Origin: Streptomyces hygroscopicus
GTDB taxonomy: Bacteria; Actinomycetota; Actinomycetes; Streptomycetales; Streptomycetaceae
DNA: 64,000 nucleotides
Direction of reading: 5' to 3'
Assembly: GCA_002021875.1 (NCBI GenBank)
Contig: CP018627.1
Location: 7,626,001-7,690,000, forward strand
The notes beneath the pieces are model-generated. The model was not told the DNA's origin, searched no databases, and saw only the letters and a program-made list of their open reading frames with translations. Below, in pieces: positions 8,775-16,679 of this stretch. Every line of letters starts with the position of its first letter. The first letter of the stretch is position 1. The position numbers and the translations under genes were made by a program.

Positions 8775-9859
8775 GGGGATGCCGCCACGGCCGCGGTCCG
8801 CTCTCCTTCGGCGGCGAGGCGGGCGAGGATGCGGCGCGCGGCCAGACCGCCGGTGTCGATGTTGATGCTGAGCTCCTGATAGCCCTCGCGCTCGGTGTCC
8901 AGGGCCTTCTGGAGCAGGTTCAGCGCCGCCACGTCCTGCAGCACCACGGTCCGGTTGAGGTCGTGGAGGAAGGTGGTCACCTCCTCGTCGTCCTGCGCGA
9001 AGTCCCGTGAGACGGCCCAGAAGTCGTACACATGGTGGTCGGTGGACGGGGTGATGGCGTAGGTGATCTCCACATGGAAGGCGTCCGGATCGGAGCCGTC
9101 CGGCCTCGGCAACACCCCGGCCGGGGCGATCCGGCTGTGCAATAGATAGAGACAGGGCGCGTGGTACTCGATGTCCTGCCAGCGGGTGATGCGGCCGTCG
9201 ATCCCGGTGGAACGGGCGTAGAACGGCGGGCACTCGGCGCCGTCCATATGCCGGCTGACCCGTACGACGCCCGCGCCCTCGTCGACCTCCGTGGTGATCG
9301 GGGTCTCGGCGACCTCGGGGGTGCCGATATAGCCGCTGTGCAGATACGTCTCGTGGGACAGGTCCAGCAGATTGTCCACCAGCAGGCCGTAGTCGGCGTC
9401 GATCGGCTCCATGCCGCCCACGGTCGTCCAGCGCGGATCGGCCAGCCAGGGCGCGCGCGGCACCGAGCGGGGATCGGCGAGCGCCGGGTCCCCGATCCAC
9501 ACCCACACCAGCGAGTCCTGCTCGACGACGGGGTAGGAGGGGACCCGGGCGGTGCGCGGGACGCGCTTTTGGCCCGGTACGAACACACAGGTGCCGCCGG
9601 TGTCGTAGGTGAAGCCGTGGTAGCCGCAGACGACCGTGTCGCCGTCGAGACGGCCGGCGGTGAGCGGATAGCGGCGGTGCACACAGCGGTCGGCGAGCGC
9701 GATGACCGTGTCGTCGGACTCGGCGCGGTAGAAGGCGATGGGCTCGTTCAGGATGGTGCGCCCCAGCAGCTCCCGGCCGATCTCGCGGCCGTAGGCGGCG
9801 ACGTACCACTGGTTTCTCGCGAAGGCGGTCATGCGTGCCAGCGTGGTGACGCCCGTCAC
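8771..9859 (-). CDS. Rieske non-heme iron oxygenase, VanA type
   Basis: Oxygenase component of the vanillate-O-demethylase-like family, 362 residues from a GTG at 9859; an ATG at 9832 (residue 10) is an equally good start, and neither has a clear ribosome site. Rieske cluster ligands are Cys59, His61, Cys78 and His81. The mononuclear iron site is in DNLLDLSHETYLHSG (Asp, His, His). The C-terminus has the VanA_C-type helical region. It probably hydroxylates or demethylates an aromatic or similar small molecule. It heads the three-gene operon and lies directly behind a perfect 29-bp palindrome. Confidence 0.9.
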   Translation of the reverse strand: MTGVTTLARMTAFARNQWYVAAYGREIGRELLGRTILNEPIAFYRAESDDTVIALADRCVHRRYPLTAGRLDGDTVVCGYHGFTYDTGGTCVFVPGQKRVPRTARVPSYPVVEQDSLVWVWIGDPALADPRSVPRAPWLADPRWTTVGGMEPIDADYGLLVDNLLDLSHETYLHSGYIGTPEVAETPITTEVDEGAGVVRVSRHMDGAECPPFYARSTGIDGRITRWQDIEYHAPCLYLLHSRIAPAGVLPRPDGSDPDAFHVEITYAITPSTDHHVYDFWAVSRDFAQDDEEVTTFLHDLNRTVVLQDVAALNLLQKALDTEREGYQELSINIDTGGLAARRILARLAAEGERTAAVAASP

Positions 9860-9868
9860 GTACGGGCA

Positions 9869-9897
9869 ACGGCCCTTCCACTCAGTGGAAGGGCCGT
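9869..9897. terminator. Perfect 29-bp palindrome before the Rieske operon
   Basis: Fourteen-base arms (ACGGCCCTTCCACT and its exact complement) flank a single central C at 9883. It lies between the end of the small membrane-protein operon and the Rieske gene start, both on the minus strand. With no U-tract it could be a Streptomyces-style terminator for the upstream operon, but the one-base centre also suits an operator. Confidence 0.7.
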
Positions 9898-9935
9898 GCG
9901 GGGAGGCGTGCTGTGCCGGTGGACCGCCGGGCGGA

Positions 9936-10214
9936 TCAGCTCCCGAACTGCCAGAAGACCGACTGATTCAGCGTCAGCAGGACGATGAGCAGGGCCACGT
10001 CGGCGATGCCGAGCATGATTCCGAGCAGCGCCCGGCCCCTGCGGCGGGTCTCCCGGGCGAGCGCGAGCGTCCCCAGGACGATCGCGCAGGGCCCGAAGAC
10101 CGCGTTGAAGAGCAGCAGGCCGATCAGCCCGAGCACGAAGGAGGCGACGGCCATGCCATCGGCGTCCCCGCGCGCCCGGATGGGTGAGGTGCGGGACGGT
10201 GCGGTGAGTGCCAT
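9936..10214 (-). CDS. DUF4190-like small membrane protein
   Basis: A 92-residue protein with two hydrophobic helices (about residues 21-55 and 62-82) separated by a basic loop (ALARETRRRGRA), the layout of DUF4190 proteins common in actinomycetes. Function is not known. The ATG at 10214 follows AAGGAG about ten bases upstream. It starts five bases after the preceding small membrane gene, forming a two-gene operon divergent from a TetR regulator, which probably controls it. Confidence 0.8.
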   Translation of the reverse strand: MALTAPSRTSPIRARGDADGMAVASFVLGLIGLLLFNAVFGPCAIVLGTLALARETRRRGRALLGIMLGIADVALLIVLLTLNQSVFWQFGS

Positions 10215-10219
10215 GGGTC

Positions 10220-10375
10220 TCAGCTCTCCTTGTGCCCGGTGCGTTCGCGGATGAAGAAGATCAGCAGCCAGGCGCTGATGGCGCCCGCGGCGGCGAGGAA
10301 CAGGGGGAGCGGAGTGTGCGCCGCCGCCCCCAGAAGAACTCCCATCAGGGCGAGTGCCGCGACGATGAAGAGCAT
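10220..10375 (-). CDS. Small two-helix membrane protein
   Basis: A 51-residue protein with two transmembrane helices and a charged C-terminus (IRERTGHKES). The ATG at 10375 has a GAGAGAGG purine tract upstream; the longer frame from 10462 would run into the operator. No function is recognised. It is first in the operon divergent from the TetR gene at 10526, and the operator 60-90 bp upstream suggests regulation by that protein. Confidence 0.75.
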   Translation of the reverse strand: MLFIVAALALMGVLLGAAAHTPLPLFLAAAGAISAWLLIFFIRERTGHKES

Positions 10376-10434
10376 GTGAGCCTCTCTCGAAGTGACGATC
10401 CGGATGCGGTTGGCGTGCGGGTGGACGTTGTTCG

Positions 10435-10462
10435 GTGAACAGTTGGAAGTACAACTGTTCAC
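10435..10462. promoter_or_regulatory. Operator candidate 1 for the divergent TetR regulator
   Basis: A perfect inverted repeat, GTGAACAGTTG and CAACTGTTCAC, with a six-base spacer, lies between the small-membrane operon and the TetR gene. The size and position fit a TetR-family operator. Confidence 0.75.
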
Positions 10463-10500
10463 TGAGTTCCAGAGTACCCTGCCGGTGCCTGGAGAAATTC

Positions 10501-10518
10501 AGCGAACAGCTGTTTACT
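10501..10518. promoter_or_regulatory. Operator candidate 2 for the divergent TetR regulator
   Basis: AGCGAACAGCTGTTTACT contains the 10-bp palindrome AACAGCTGTT and shares the GAACAG/CTGTT half-sites of the site at 10435. It ends eight bases before the TetR start codon, which suggests autorepression. Confidence 0.65.
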
Positions 10519-10525
10519 GAATGAT

Positions 10526-11155
10526 ATGAGTCACAGGTGCGGGGTCCGGCAGGCCCAGAAGGAGAAGACCCGGCGCGCCCTGATGGACGCGGCGTTGCGG
10601 CTGCTGGAGGACCAGAGCCTGAGCAGTCTGGGGCTGCGTGAGGTCACGCGGGCGGTGGGAGTGGCGCCGGCCGCCTTCTACCGGCACTTCCGGGATCTGA
10701 GCGATCTCGGTGTCGCGCTGGTCGAGGAGTCCCTGGGCAGCCTGCACCATATGATCGGCGCGATACTCGCAGGCCAGGACGGTGATGAGGAGCGGATCGA
10801 CGCCACCGTCGAGGCGGTCGCCGAGCATGTCCGCCGCTATCCCGCGCATATCCGCTTCATCGCACGTGAGCGGCATGGCGGGGTGCGTGCGGTGCGCGAG
10901 GCCATCGCCGCCGAGCTGGACCGATTCGCCGATGAGGTGGCCACCGACTTCTGTCCGCGGCTCTCGGGCGAGGACTGGCCGCCGGAAGATGTCCGGATGC
11001 TTGCGGAGCTGTATGTGGACCACATGGTGATGACGGCGACGGCGTTCCTGGAGGCGCAGCCGGATCATCCGCGACTGGAGCGGCGGGTCGCCGACACCGC
11101 GCGCAAGCAGTTGATGCTGATCAGCCTCGGGCGCCGGCACTGGCGCGACGGGTGA
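10526..11155 (+). CDS. TetR-family repressor, FabR-like
   Basis: A 209-residue regulator. The helix-turn-helix spans about residues 15-60 (TRRALMDAALRLL ... LGLREVTRAVGVAPAAFYRHF), close to the FabR-type fatty-acid regulators. The ligand domain has no signature I can assign. No ribosome site is visible before the ATG at 10526, which lies just behind an operator, so the message may be leaderless. Two related palindromes in the divergent promoter region suggest it controls itself and the two small membrane genes. Its 3' end overlaps the convergent M6 protease gene by 35 bp. Confidence 0.88.
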   Translation: MSHRCGVRQAQKEKTRRALMDAALRLLEDQSLSSLGLREVTRAVGVAPAAFYRHFRDLSDLGVALVEESLGSLHHMIGAILAGQDGDEERIDATVEAVAEHVRRYPAHIRFIARERHGGVRAVREAIAAELDRFADEVATDFCPRLSGEDWPPEDVRMLAELYVDHMVMTATAFLEAQPDHPRLERRVADTARKQLMLISLGRRHWRDG

Positions 11156-12452
11156 TCTCCACGCCGAAGTCCCCGTCCGCGTCCCGGCCGGTGACGCGGA
11201 CGCGTATCCGCAGGCCGTTCGTCTCCGCGTGGAAGGTCTCGCCGGGCGCGTAGGCCGCGTCGCTGAGCCCGGGGTGGACATTGCGCTCCCGGGTGCAGCC
11301 GCGGCCGTGGGGGGTGGAGTCCATGATGGTGACGGGGCCGCCGCCGGAGTCGACACCGGTGTCCACCCGGGAGATCAGCACACCGGGCTTGCATATGGCC
11401 TCGTCGTTGCCGCCGGTCGCGCGCGCCTCGATCGCATAGCCGGTGGACGGCGAGACGGGGACGAAGACCAGCTTGGTCCCCTCCGGGCGGCCCAGCGGGG
11501 ACAGGACGTGCGCGAAGACCCCGGAGCGGGCGGCGCAGGCGATCTGCCGCGGGCCGAGCCAGCCCAGCTTCCACTTGTGCCAGGCCAGCAGGTCGTTGCC
11601 GGCGCCCCAGTCCTCGGACATCACATCCCAGTGGCCGGCCTTGTCGCCACCGCCCCGGGTGTAGAGGTCGGGCAGCCCGAAGACATGGCCGTTCTCATGG
11701 GGCAGGACGCGGAAGCCGGTGCGGCGCAGCGAGCCGGAGCCGTCGTCCTGGCGGCTGTAGACGAAGGAGACATTGGCCAGCGGCACGCCGTCGGCGGTCG
11801 GGGCCTGCTGGTTGTCGGCGTAGGTGACGGACAGCACGGCATGCGCGGCGGGCGGCCCGGCGTTCGGGGTGACCAGGACGTTCACCAGGTCGTAGCGGCG
11901 GAAGTCGACCTTGGGGTCGGCGGCCTTGGCGATGTCGGCGACCAGTTTGCGATAGCCCGGGTCGAAGGGGCTGCCGCGCTTGATGCCGTAGGCGCGGAAC
12001 GAGCGCGGCATCCGCAGCCAGTGGGTGATCGGCATCTCGGGGCGGTAGTCCAGCCGTCCGTACGAGCTCTGCGCGAACCACCGGGTGGTCTGGGGGAAGA
12101 ACTCCTCGAAGCGCTGGCGGGCGGTGCCCTGGCCGCGCACATCGGGAAAGTCGACCATGAGGTTGAGGGCGTGGACCGTGCCGGTGCTGCGGCTGTAGCC
12201 GCGGCTGGTGGGTATGCCCTCGGACATCTGCAGCCCCCGGCCGGAGGCGAGGGCGCAGGGCGTGAGCGAGCCGAAGGCCGGTCGCCCGGAGGGTGCCGGG
12301 GCCAGCTCGGGGGGTGCGGGGGACGCGGGGCGCGGAGTCGCCGCCGGGGCGACCAGCGCCACCATGAGCACGGCGGCAGTGGCGAATGCGCTGCCTCTGC
12401 GGGGCCGGCGTATTCGTATGCGGTGGTGGGTGGTCCCATGCGTCTGCCTCAT
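11121..12452 (-). CDS. Secreted M6-like zinc metalloprotease
   Basis: Exported protease of the M6 (immune inhibitor A) type. From the ATG at 12452 (443 residues) it begins with a basic region and a hydrophobic signal (about 21-38, FATAAVLMVALVAPAA), then an Ala/Pro-rich stretch. The zinc site HENGH is at 252-256, followed by VFGLPD with the third ligand Asp262. The frame opens further out at 12566, but that would put 38 residues before the signal peptide. No C-terminal binding domain is seen. It is transcribed away from the TetR gene at 12741, whose operators lie in the shared upstream region. Confidence 0.85.
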   Translation of the reverse strand: MRQTHGTTHHRIRIRRPRRGSAFATAAVLMVALVAPAATPRPASPAPPELAPAPSGRPAFGSLTPCALASGRGLQMSEGIPTSRGYSRSTGTVHALNLMVDFPDVRGQGTARQRFEEFFPQTTRWFAQSSYGRLDYRPEMPITHWLRMPRSFRAYGIKRGSPFDPGYRKLVADIAKAADPKVDFRRYDLVNVLVTPNAGPPAAHAVLSVTYADNQQAPTADGVPLANVSFVYSRQDDGSGSLRRTGFRVLPHENGHVFGLPDLYTRGGGDKAGHWDVMSEDWGAGNDLLAWHKWKLGWLGPRQIACAARSGVFAHVLSPLGRPEGTKLVFVPVSPSTGYAIEARATGGNDEAICKPGVLISRVDTGVDSGGGPVTIMDSTPHGRGCTRERNVHPGLSDAAYAPGETFHAETNGLRIRVRVTGRDADGDFGVEITRRASAGARG

Positions 12453-12581
12453 TGCCGACCACGGTGTGACGGCACGGGCCGGGGCGCTCGTGGGGTGCCG
12501 CCGAGTGGGGGAATGACCTGCTCCGTCCGGGCGGCGGGGGTGCCGGACAGGTGTGAGGCAGGTCACCTGCGGACGCGGAAA

Positions 12582-12643
12582 TTCCGGGGAGTGATTCCCC
12601 GTTTAACCCGATGACCGCATAAACGGGGACTGACTCCCCGGAA
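12582..12643. promoter_or_regulatory. Paired TetR operators in a long inverted repeat
   Basis: Two 15-bp quasi-palindromes, GGGGAGTGATTCCCC (12586-12600) and GGGGACTGACTCCCC (12625-12639), face each other. Together with flanking TTCC and GTTTA sequence they form 24-base arms with two mismatches around a 14-base centre. They sit between the M6 protease gene and the TetR gene at 12741, the likely binding protein. Confidence 0.75.
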
Positions 12644-12740
12644 ATGTTGAAGCTCGAACGTCTGGGCCGGGGCCTGGTGTCGCCACCAAGCCGCCGGAGA
12701 ACCGTACGCATGGATGCCGTACGCGGAAGGGAGTGCTGCC

Positions 12741-13391
12741 ATGGCCGCCGACACGATGACCGCGAAGTCCGCGCAGCCCCGGCTGCGCGCGGACGCCCTG
12801 CGCAATCGGGAGCGTATTGTCGTGGCCGCCCGAGAGGTGATCGTCGAATCCGGGGCTCATATCCCCCTCGATGAAATCGCTCGACGGGCGGGGGTCGGGA
12901 ATGCCACGATCTATCGGCACTTCACGGACCGCCGTGAGCTCATCCACCATGTGGCGCTTTCGGTGATGTCCGGCGTCGCCGACCAGGCCGAATCCGCCCT
13001 GGCCGAGGAGGCGGACGCCTTCTCGGCGCTGCGGCGCTTCGTCCATGCCGCGGCGGACGAGCGCATCGGCGCGCTGTGCCTTCTGCTCTCCGACGGCCTC
13101 GACAAGGAGCACCCTGATCTCATTGCCGTCCGCGACCGTCTGTCCGCCGGTGTCGAGGCCCTGATGGGGGCCGCGAAAGCCGACGGCCGACTGCGCACCG
13201 ACATCGGTGTCGGTGATCTGATGGTCGCGCTCAACCAGCTCACCCGGCCGCTGCCCGGCAGCTTCTGTGTGGACTTCGACGCCTTTGTGCACCGGCATCT
13301 GCAGCTGTTCCTGGACGGATTGCAGGCCCCGGCGCGCTCCGAACTACCCGGCAAGTCCGTGACCTTGGAGGATCTGCAGCACCGGCCGTGA
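12741..13391 (+). CDS. TetR-family repressor beside a drug exporter
   Basis: A 216-residue TetR regulator. An in-frame ATG exists at 12714, but the ATG at 12741 follows GGAAGGGAG at good spacing. The helix-turn-helix covers about 25-70 (RERIVVAAREVIVES ... IPLDEIARRAGVGNATIYRHF). The C-terminal domain resembles the tetracyclin-repressor-like domains of efflux regulators. The 14-helix exporter gene follows 176 bp downstream in the same direction. Strong paired palindromes upstream suggest autoregulation. Confidence 0.88.
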   Translation: MAADTMTAKSAQPRLRADALRNRERIVVAAREVIVESGAHIPLDEIARRAGVGNATIYRHFTDRRELIHHVALSVMSGVADQAESALAEEADAFSALRRFVHAAADERIGALCLLLSDGLDKEHPDLIAVRDRLSAGVEALMGAAKADGRLRTDIGVGDLMVALNQLTRPLPGSFCVDFDAFVHRHLQLFLDGLQAPARSELPGKSVTLEDLQHRP

Positions 13392-13533
13392 CATAGATCG
13401 CATCCGGCCGATCCCGGAGCACCGCTTATTTCGCGCGCGTTCACAAGTCTTCTGTGCGTGCGTCGACGCCTCTCGCTACCTGTTACCCAACGGCCTGCGC
13501 CGGCCTGACTTCGACCGGCCCCACTCGTCCCAT

Positions 13534-13562
13534 TTGTCACTCTCCGCACCGCTAGGTAGGCT
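13534..13562 (+). promoter_or_regulatory. Promoter of the MFS exporter, leaderless layout
   Basis: TTGTCA (13534) and TAGGCT (13557) are spaced by 17 bp, matching a vegetative promoter. The start codon at 13568 is only five bases after the -10 element, so transcription would begin at or next to the ATG. No ribosome site is present, which agrees. Confidence 0.6.
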
Positions 13563-13567
13563 CTCCC

Positions 13568-15076
13568 ATGCCTGAAACGGCACAATTCGTGGATCCCCGG
13601 CGCTGGAAAGCGCTGATATTCATCGCCCTCGCCCAGCTGATGGTCGTGCTCGACGCGACCATCGTGAACATCGCGCTGCCCAGCGCCCAGGCCGACCTCG
13701 GCATCTCCGACGGCAACCGGCAGTGGGTCATCACGGCCTACGCCCTCGCCTTCGGCGGACTGCTGCTCTTCGGCGGCCGGATCGCCGACCTGTGGGGACG
13801 TAAGCAGACCTTCATCGTCGGCCTGGCCGGCTTCGCCGCCGCCTCGGCGATCGGCGGCGCCGCGGCGAACACCGGCATGCTGCTGGGCGCGCGTGCGCTG
13901 CAGGGTGTGTTCGGCGCGCTGCTCGCCCCCTCCGCGCTCTCGCTGCTCGCGGTGATGTTCACCGACCCCAAGGAGCGTGCCAAGGCGTTCGGTGTCTTCG
14001 GCGCCATCGCGGGTGGTGGCGGTGCCGTCGGTCTGATCCTCGGCGGTGTGCTGACCGAATACATGGACTGGCGCTGGACCTTCTTCGTGAACATCCCGTT
14101 CGCCATCGTCGCCGGGATCGGCGCGGTCGCCGTGATCCGCGACCCGGTGGAGAGCCGCAACACCTCCCGGCTGGACGTCCCCGGTGTGCTCCTGGCCACC
14201 TCGGGTCTGGTCTCGCTGGTCTACGGCTTCACCCGCGCCGAGTCCGACGGCTGGTCCGCGGGCCTGACCATCGGTCTGTTCGTCGCCGCGGCCGTGCTGC
14301 TGATCGCCTTCGTGGCCGTCGAGTCGCGGGTGAAGGCGCCGCTGCTGCCGCTGCGCGTGATCACCGACCGGAACCGGGGCGGTGTCTACGCCTCGCTGGG
14401 CCTCGCCGTCATCGGCATGTTCGGCCTGTTCCTCTTCCTCACCTACTACATGCAGGTCGTCAAGGGGTACAGCCCGGTCAGGACCGGCTTCGCCTTCCTG
14501 CCGATGGTCGCGGGCATGATCACCGGCTCGACGCAGATCGGCGCCCGGCTGATGACCCGGGTCCCGGCGCGGCTGCTGATGGGGCCGGGCTTCCTGGTCG
14601 CCTCGGTCGGCATGCTGCTGCTGACCCAGATCGACCTGGACACCTCGTACCCCGCGCTGATCCTGCCCGGGTTCCTGCTCCTCGGCCTCGGCATGGGTAC
14701 CGCCTTCATGCCGGCGATGAGCCTGGCCACGCATGGTGTCGAGCCGCGTGACGCGGGTGTCGCCTCGGCGATGGTCAACACCTCGCAGCAGGTGGGCGGC
14801 GCCATCGGCACCGCGCTCCTGAACACCATCGCGGCGAGCGCCACCACCGCGTACGCGAAGTCGCATGCGGCGGGCGCCCCTTCCCGTACGGCGCTGGAGC
14901 TGCAGTCGATGGTGCACGGCTACACCGCCGCCATCTGGTGGGCGGTCGGCATCCTGGTGCTGGCCGGAGTGATCGCCATCACGATGGTCAACGCCGGACA
15001 TCAGGGAGGCGGCGGCACGGTCGCCGGCTCCGATGAGGGAGCGGCGGAGGACGCCATTCCGGTCATGGCGCACTGA
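13568..15076 (+). CDS. DHA2-family (14-helix) drug:H+ antiporter
   Basis: A 502-residue major facilitator exporter with about 14 transmembrane helices. Family motifs are LDATIVNIALP in helix 1, GGRIADLWGRK in the first cytoplasmic loop, and a GAIAGGGGAVGLILGGVL motif-C helix typical of antiporters. The C-terminal tail is short and acidic. It should expel hydrophobic drugs or a natural product across the membrane. The upstream TetR gene is the likely local regulator. A strong terminator follows. Confidence 0.92.
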   Translation: MPETAQFVDPRRWKALIFIALAQLMVVLDATIVNIALPSAQADLGISDGNRQWVITAYALAFGGLLLFGGRIADLWGRKQTFIVGLAGFAAASAIGGAAANTGMLLGARALQGVFGALLAPSALSLLAVMFTDPKERAKAFGVFGAIAGGGGAVGLILGGVLTEYMDWRWTFFVNIPFAIVAGIGAVAVIRDPVESRNTSRLDVPGVLLATSGLVSLVYGFTRAESDGWSAGLTIGLFVAAAVLLIAFVAVESRVKAPLLPLRVITDRNRGGVYASLGLAVIGMFGLFLFLTYYMQVVKGYSPVRTGFAFLPMVAGMITGSTQIGARLMTRVPARLLMGPGFLVASVGMLLLTQIDLDTSYPALILPGFLLLGLGMGTAFMPAMSLATHGVEPRDAGVASAMVNTSQQVGGAIGTALLNTIAASATTAYAKSHAAGAPSRTALELQSMVHGYTAAIWWAVGILVLAGVIAITMVNAGHQGGGGTVAGSDEGAAEDAIPVMAH

Positions 15077-15101
15077 CGCGCGGAGGTAGTCCGCGGCAGG
15101 G

Positions 15102-15149
15102 CGAAGGCCCCGTTCCCCCGGGGAGAATCCTGGGGGAACGGGGCCTTCG
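15102..15149. terminator. Bidirectional hairpin between MFS and MarR genes
   Basis: An 18-bp perfect stem (CGAAGGCCCCGTTCCCCC with its complement) and a 12-base loop separate the two convergent genes. There is no U-tract, as is common in Streptomyces. Confidence 0.9.
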
Positions 15150-15194
15150 TCCGTCCTTCGTTCGTTCGGTCCCCGGCGTGCTGGGGCGGGGGCG

Positions 15195-15707
15195 TCAGCG
15201 CAGCCAGGGGAGGTCGGCGCCCTCCGGCTGCAGGCCGTCCGCGATGGTCCGGCAGATGGTGCCGAACTGCTCGACCTGCTCGGGGGTGAGCCGGTCGAAG
15301 ACGGCCGTCCGCACGGCGGACACATGGCCGGGGGCGGTCTCCTCCAGCACCTTGAGTCCCTTGTCGGTGAGGACCGCGTTCTGCCCGCGCTTGTCGTCGG
15401 GGCAGTCCTCGCGTCGGACCCAGCCGTCCTTCTCCATGCGCGCGATGGCATGGGACAGCCGGGATCGGGTGATCTTGGCCGCCTCGGCCAGCTCGGTCAT
15501 CCGCAAGCGGTGGCGTGGCGCCCAGGAGAGCTTTACCAGCAGGCTGTAGTAGACGTGGGGCATGCCGGCGTCGCGCTGCAGCTGGCGGTCGAGGTGATCC
15601 TCCAGAAGCATTCTCGCCTGGACATACGCCAGCCAACTGCGCTGCTCGTCATCGGTCAGCCAACGCGGTTCGTCGGTGTCTGAGGGGGTCTTCATGGCGT
15701 CGTCCAC
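15195..15707 (-). CDS. MarR-family regulator
   Basis: A 170-residue winged-helix regulator starting at GTG 15707; the ATG at 15695 (MKTPSDTDEP) is a possible alternative. The MarR core is visible: a recognition helix region MTELAEAAKITRSRLSHAIARMEKDGWV and the wing VRREDCPDDKRGQNAVLTDKG. The Cys in the wing (RREDC) could act as an oxidant or quinone sensor, as in MhqR/YodB-like proteins, but this is inference. It is divergent from a LigB-type dioxygenase, with an inverted repeat between them, the usual layout of an aromatic-compound-responsive pair. Confidence 0.9.
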   Translation of the reverse strand: MDDAMKTPSDTDEPRWLTDDEQRSWLAYVQARMLLEDHLDRQLQRDAGMPHVYYSLLVKLSWAPRHRLRMTELAEAAKITRSRLSHAIARMEKDGWVRREDCPDDKRGQNAVLTDKGLKVLEETAPGHVSAVRTAVFDRLTPEQVEQFGTICRTIADGLQPEGADLPWLR

Positions 15708-15723
15708 GCGTCCATTCTAGAGA

Positions 15724-15749
15724 ACACTTTTTGAACTTTAAACAAGTGT
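15724..15749. promoter_or_regulatory. MarR operator candidate
   Basis: A 26-bp AT-rich quasi-palindrome, with ACACTT and AAGTGT at its ends and TTGAACTTTAAAC inside, lies between the MarR and dioxygenase genes. Its unusually low GC and central position fit a shared operator. Confidence 0.65.
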
Positions 15750-15820
15750 GCGGTACAGTAATGCCGTGATTGCTTGAGACTTCAAGTACGTACCTTGTCG
15801 AGCTCTGCCGAGGAGACTTC

Positions 15821-16603
15821 ATGTCCGCGCTCGACGGGCGAATGCCCGCCCTCTATCTCAGTCATGGTGCTCCGCCGCTCGCCGACGATCCGGTCTGGCC
15901 CGGACAGCTCGCCGCCTGGGCCGCGGGCCTGCCCCGGCCCCAGGCCATTCTCATGATCTCCGCCCACTGGGAGGAGGCGCCACTGGCGGTCGGGGCCACC
16001 CAACAGGTGCCTCTGGTCTATGACTTCTGGGGATTCCCCCAGCACTACTACCAGGTGCGGTACGCCGCGCCGGGCGCCCCCGAACTCGCCGAGCGGATCC
16101 GTAAGACGCTGCGCACGGCGGGCACCCCGGTCCAGGACATCCCCGATCGGGGGCTGGACCACGGGGCGTATGTGCCCCTGGTCGAGATGTATCCGGAGGC
16201 CGACATCCCGGTCCTGCAGGTCTCGATGCCGACCCTCGACCCGCGGAAGCTGATGGAGATCGGGCGGAAGTTGGCGCCGCTGCGGGACGAGGGCGTCCTG
16301 ATCGTCGGCAGCGGTTTCTTCACCCACAACCTGGCCGCGATGCGGCAGAGGGGCCCGACGCCGCCCAGTTGGTCGGCCGAGTTCGACGACTGGGGGCAAC
16401 GGGCCCTGGACGCCCAGGACATCGACGCGCTGCTGGACTTCGAGCACACGGCCCCGGCGGGACGGCTCGCCCACCCGCGCACCGAACACTTCGCGCCGTT
16501 GTTCGTCACGCTGGGCGCGGCAGAGGCGGAGTTGGGCAGCCAGCGGAGCGTGATCGACGGCTTCTGGATGGGGTTGGCGAAGCGGTCGGTGCAGTTTGGG
16601 TGA
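15821..16603 (+). CDS. Class III extradiol ring-cleavage dioxygenase (DODA/YgiD type)
   Basis: A 260-residue LigB-superfamily enzyme that opens catechol-type rings using a non-heme metal. The metal-binding His residues are expected in LYLSHGAPP, MISAHWEE, and the GLDHGAYVPL segment that marks the 4,5-DOPA dioxygenase group. GSGFFTHNL is also conserved. The ATG at 15821 has GAGGAG just upstream; the frame opens 17 codons earlier without one. It is divergent from the MarR gene, which probably derepresses it in response to a catechol or quinone. Confidence 0.9.
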   Translation: MSALDGRMPALYLSHGAPPLADDPVWPGQLAAWAAGLPRPQAILMISAHWEEAPLAVGATQQVPLVYDFWGFPQHYYQVRYAAPGAPELAERIRKTLRTAGTPVQDIPDRGLDHGAYVPLVEMYPEADIPVLQVSMPTLDPRKLMEIGRKLAPLRDEGVLIVGSGFFTHNLAAMRQRGPTPPSWSAEFDDWGQRALDAQDIDALLDFEHTAPAGRLAHPRTEHFAPLFVTLGAAEAELGSQRSVIDGFWMGLAKRSVQFG

Positions 16604-16679
16604 GTGGGCGGCTCGGTGAGGGGGTGGGTCTGAGTGGGGACGGACCGGCTCGTCGGGTACGGACCGGCTCGTGCCCGTC

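Noticed and set aside
13546..13567. Iron box before the MFS gene (taggtaggctc)
   Set aside because: One base short and without the right half; it is better read as the -10 region of the promoter.
12911..15451. 846-codon minus-strand frame under the TetR and MFS genes
   Set aside because: Covers two well-supported plus-strand genes; its translation is Arg/Gln/Ala low complexity.
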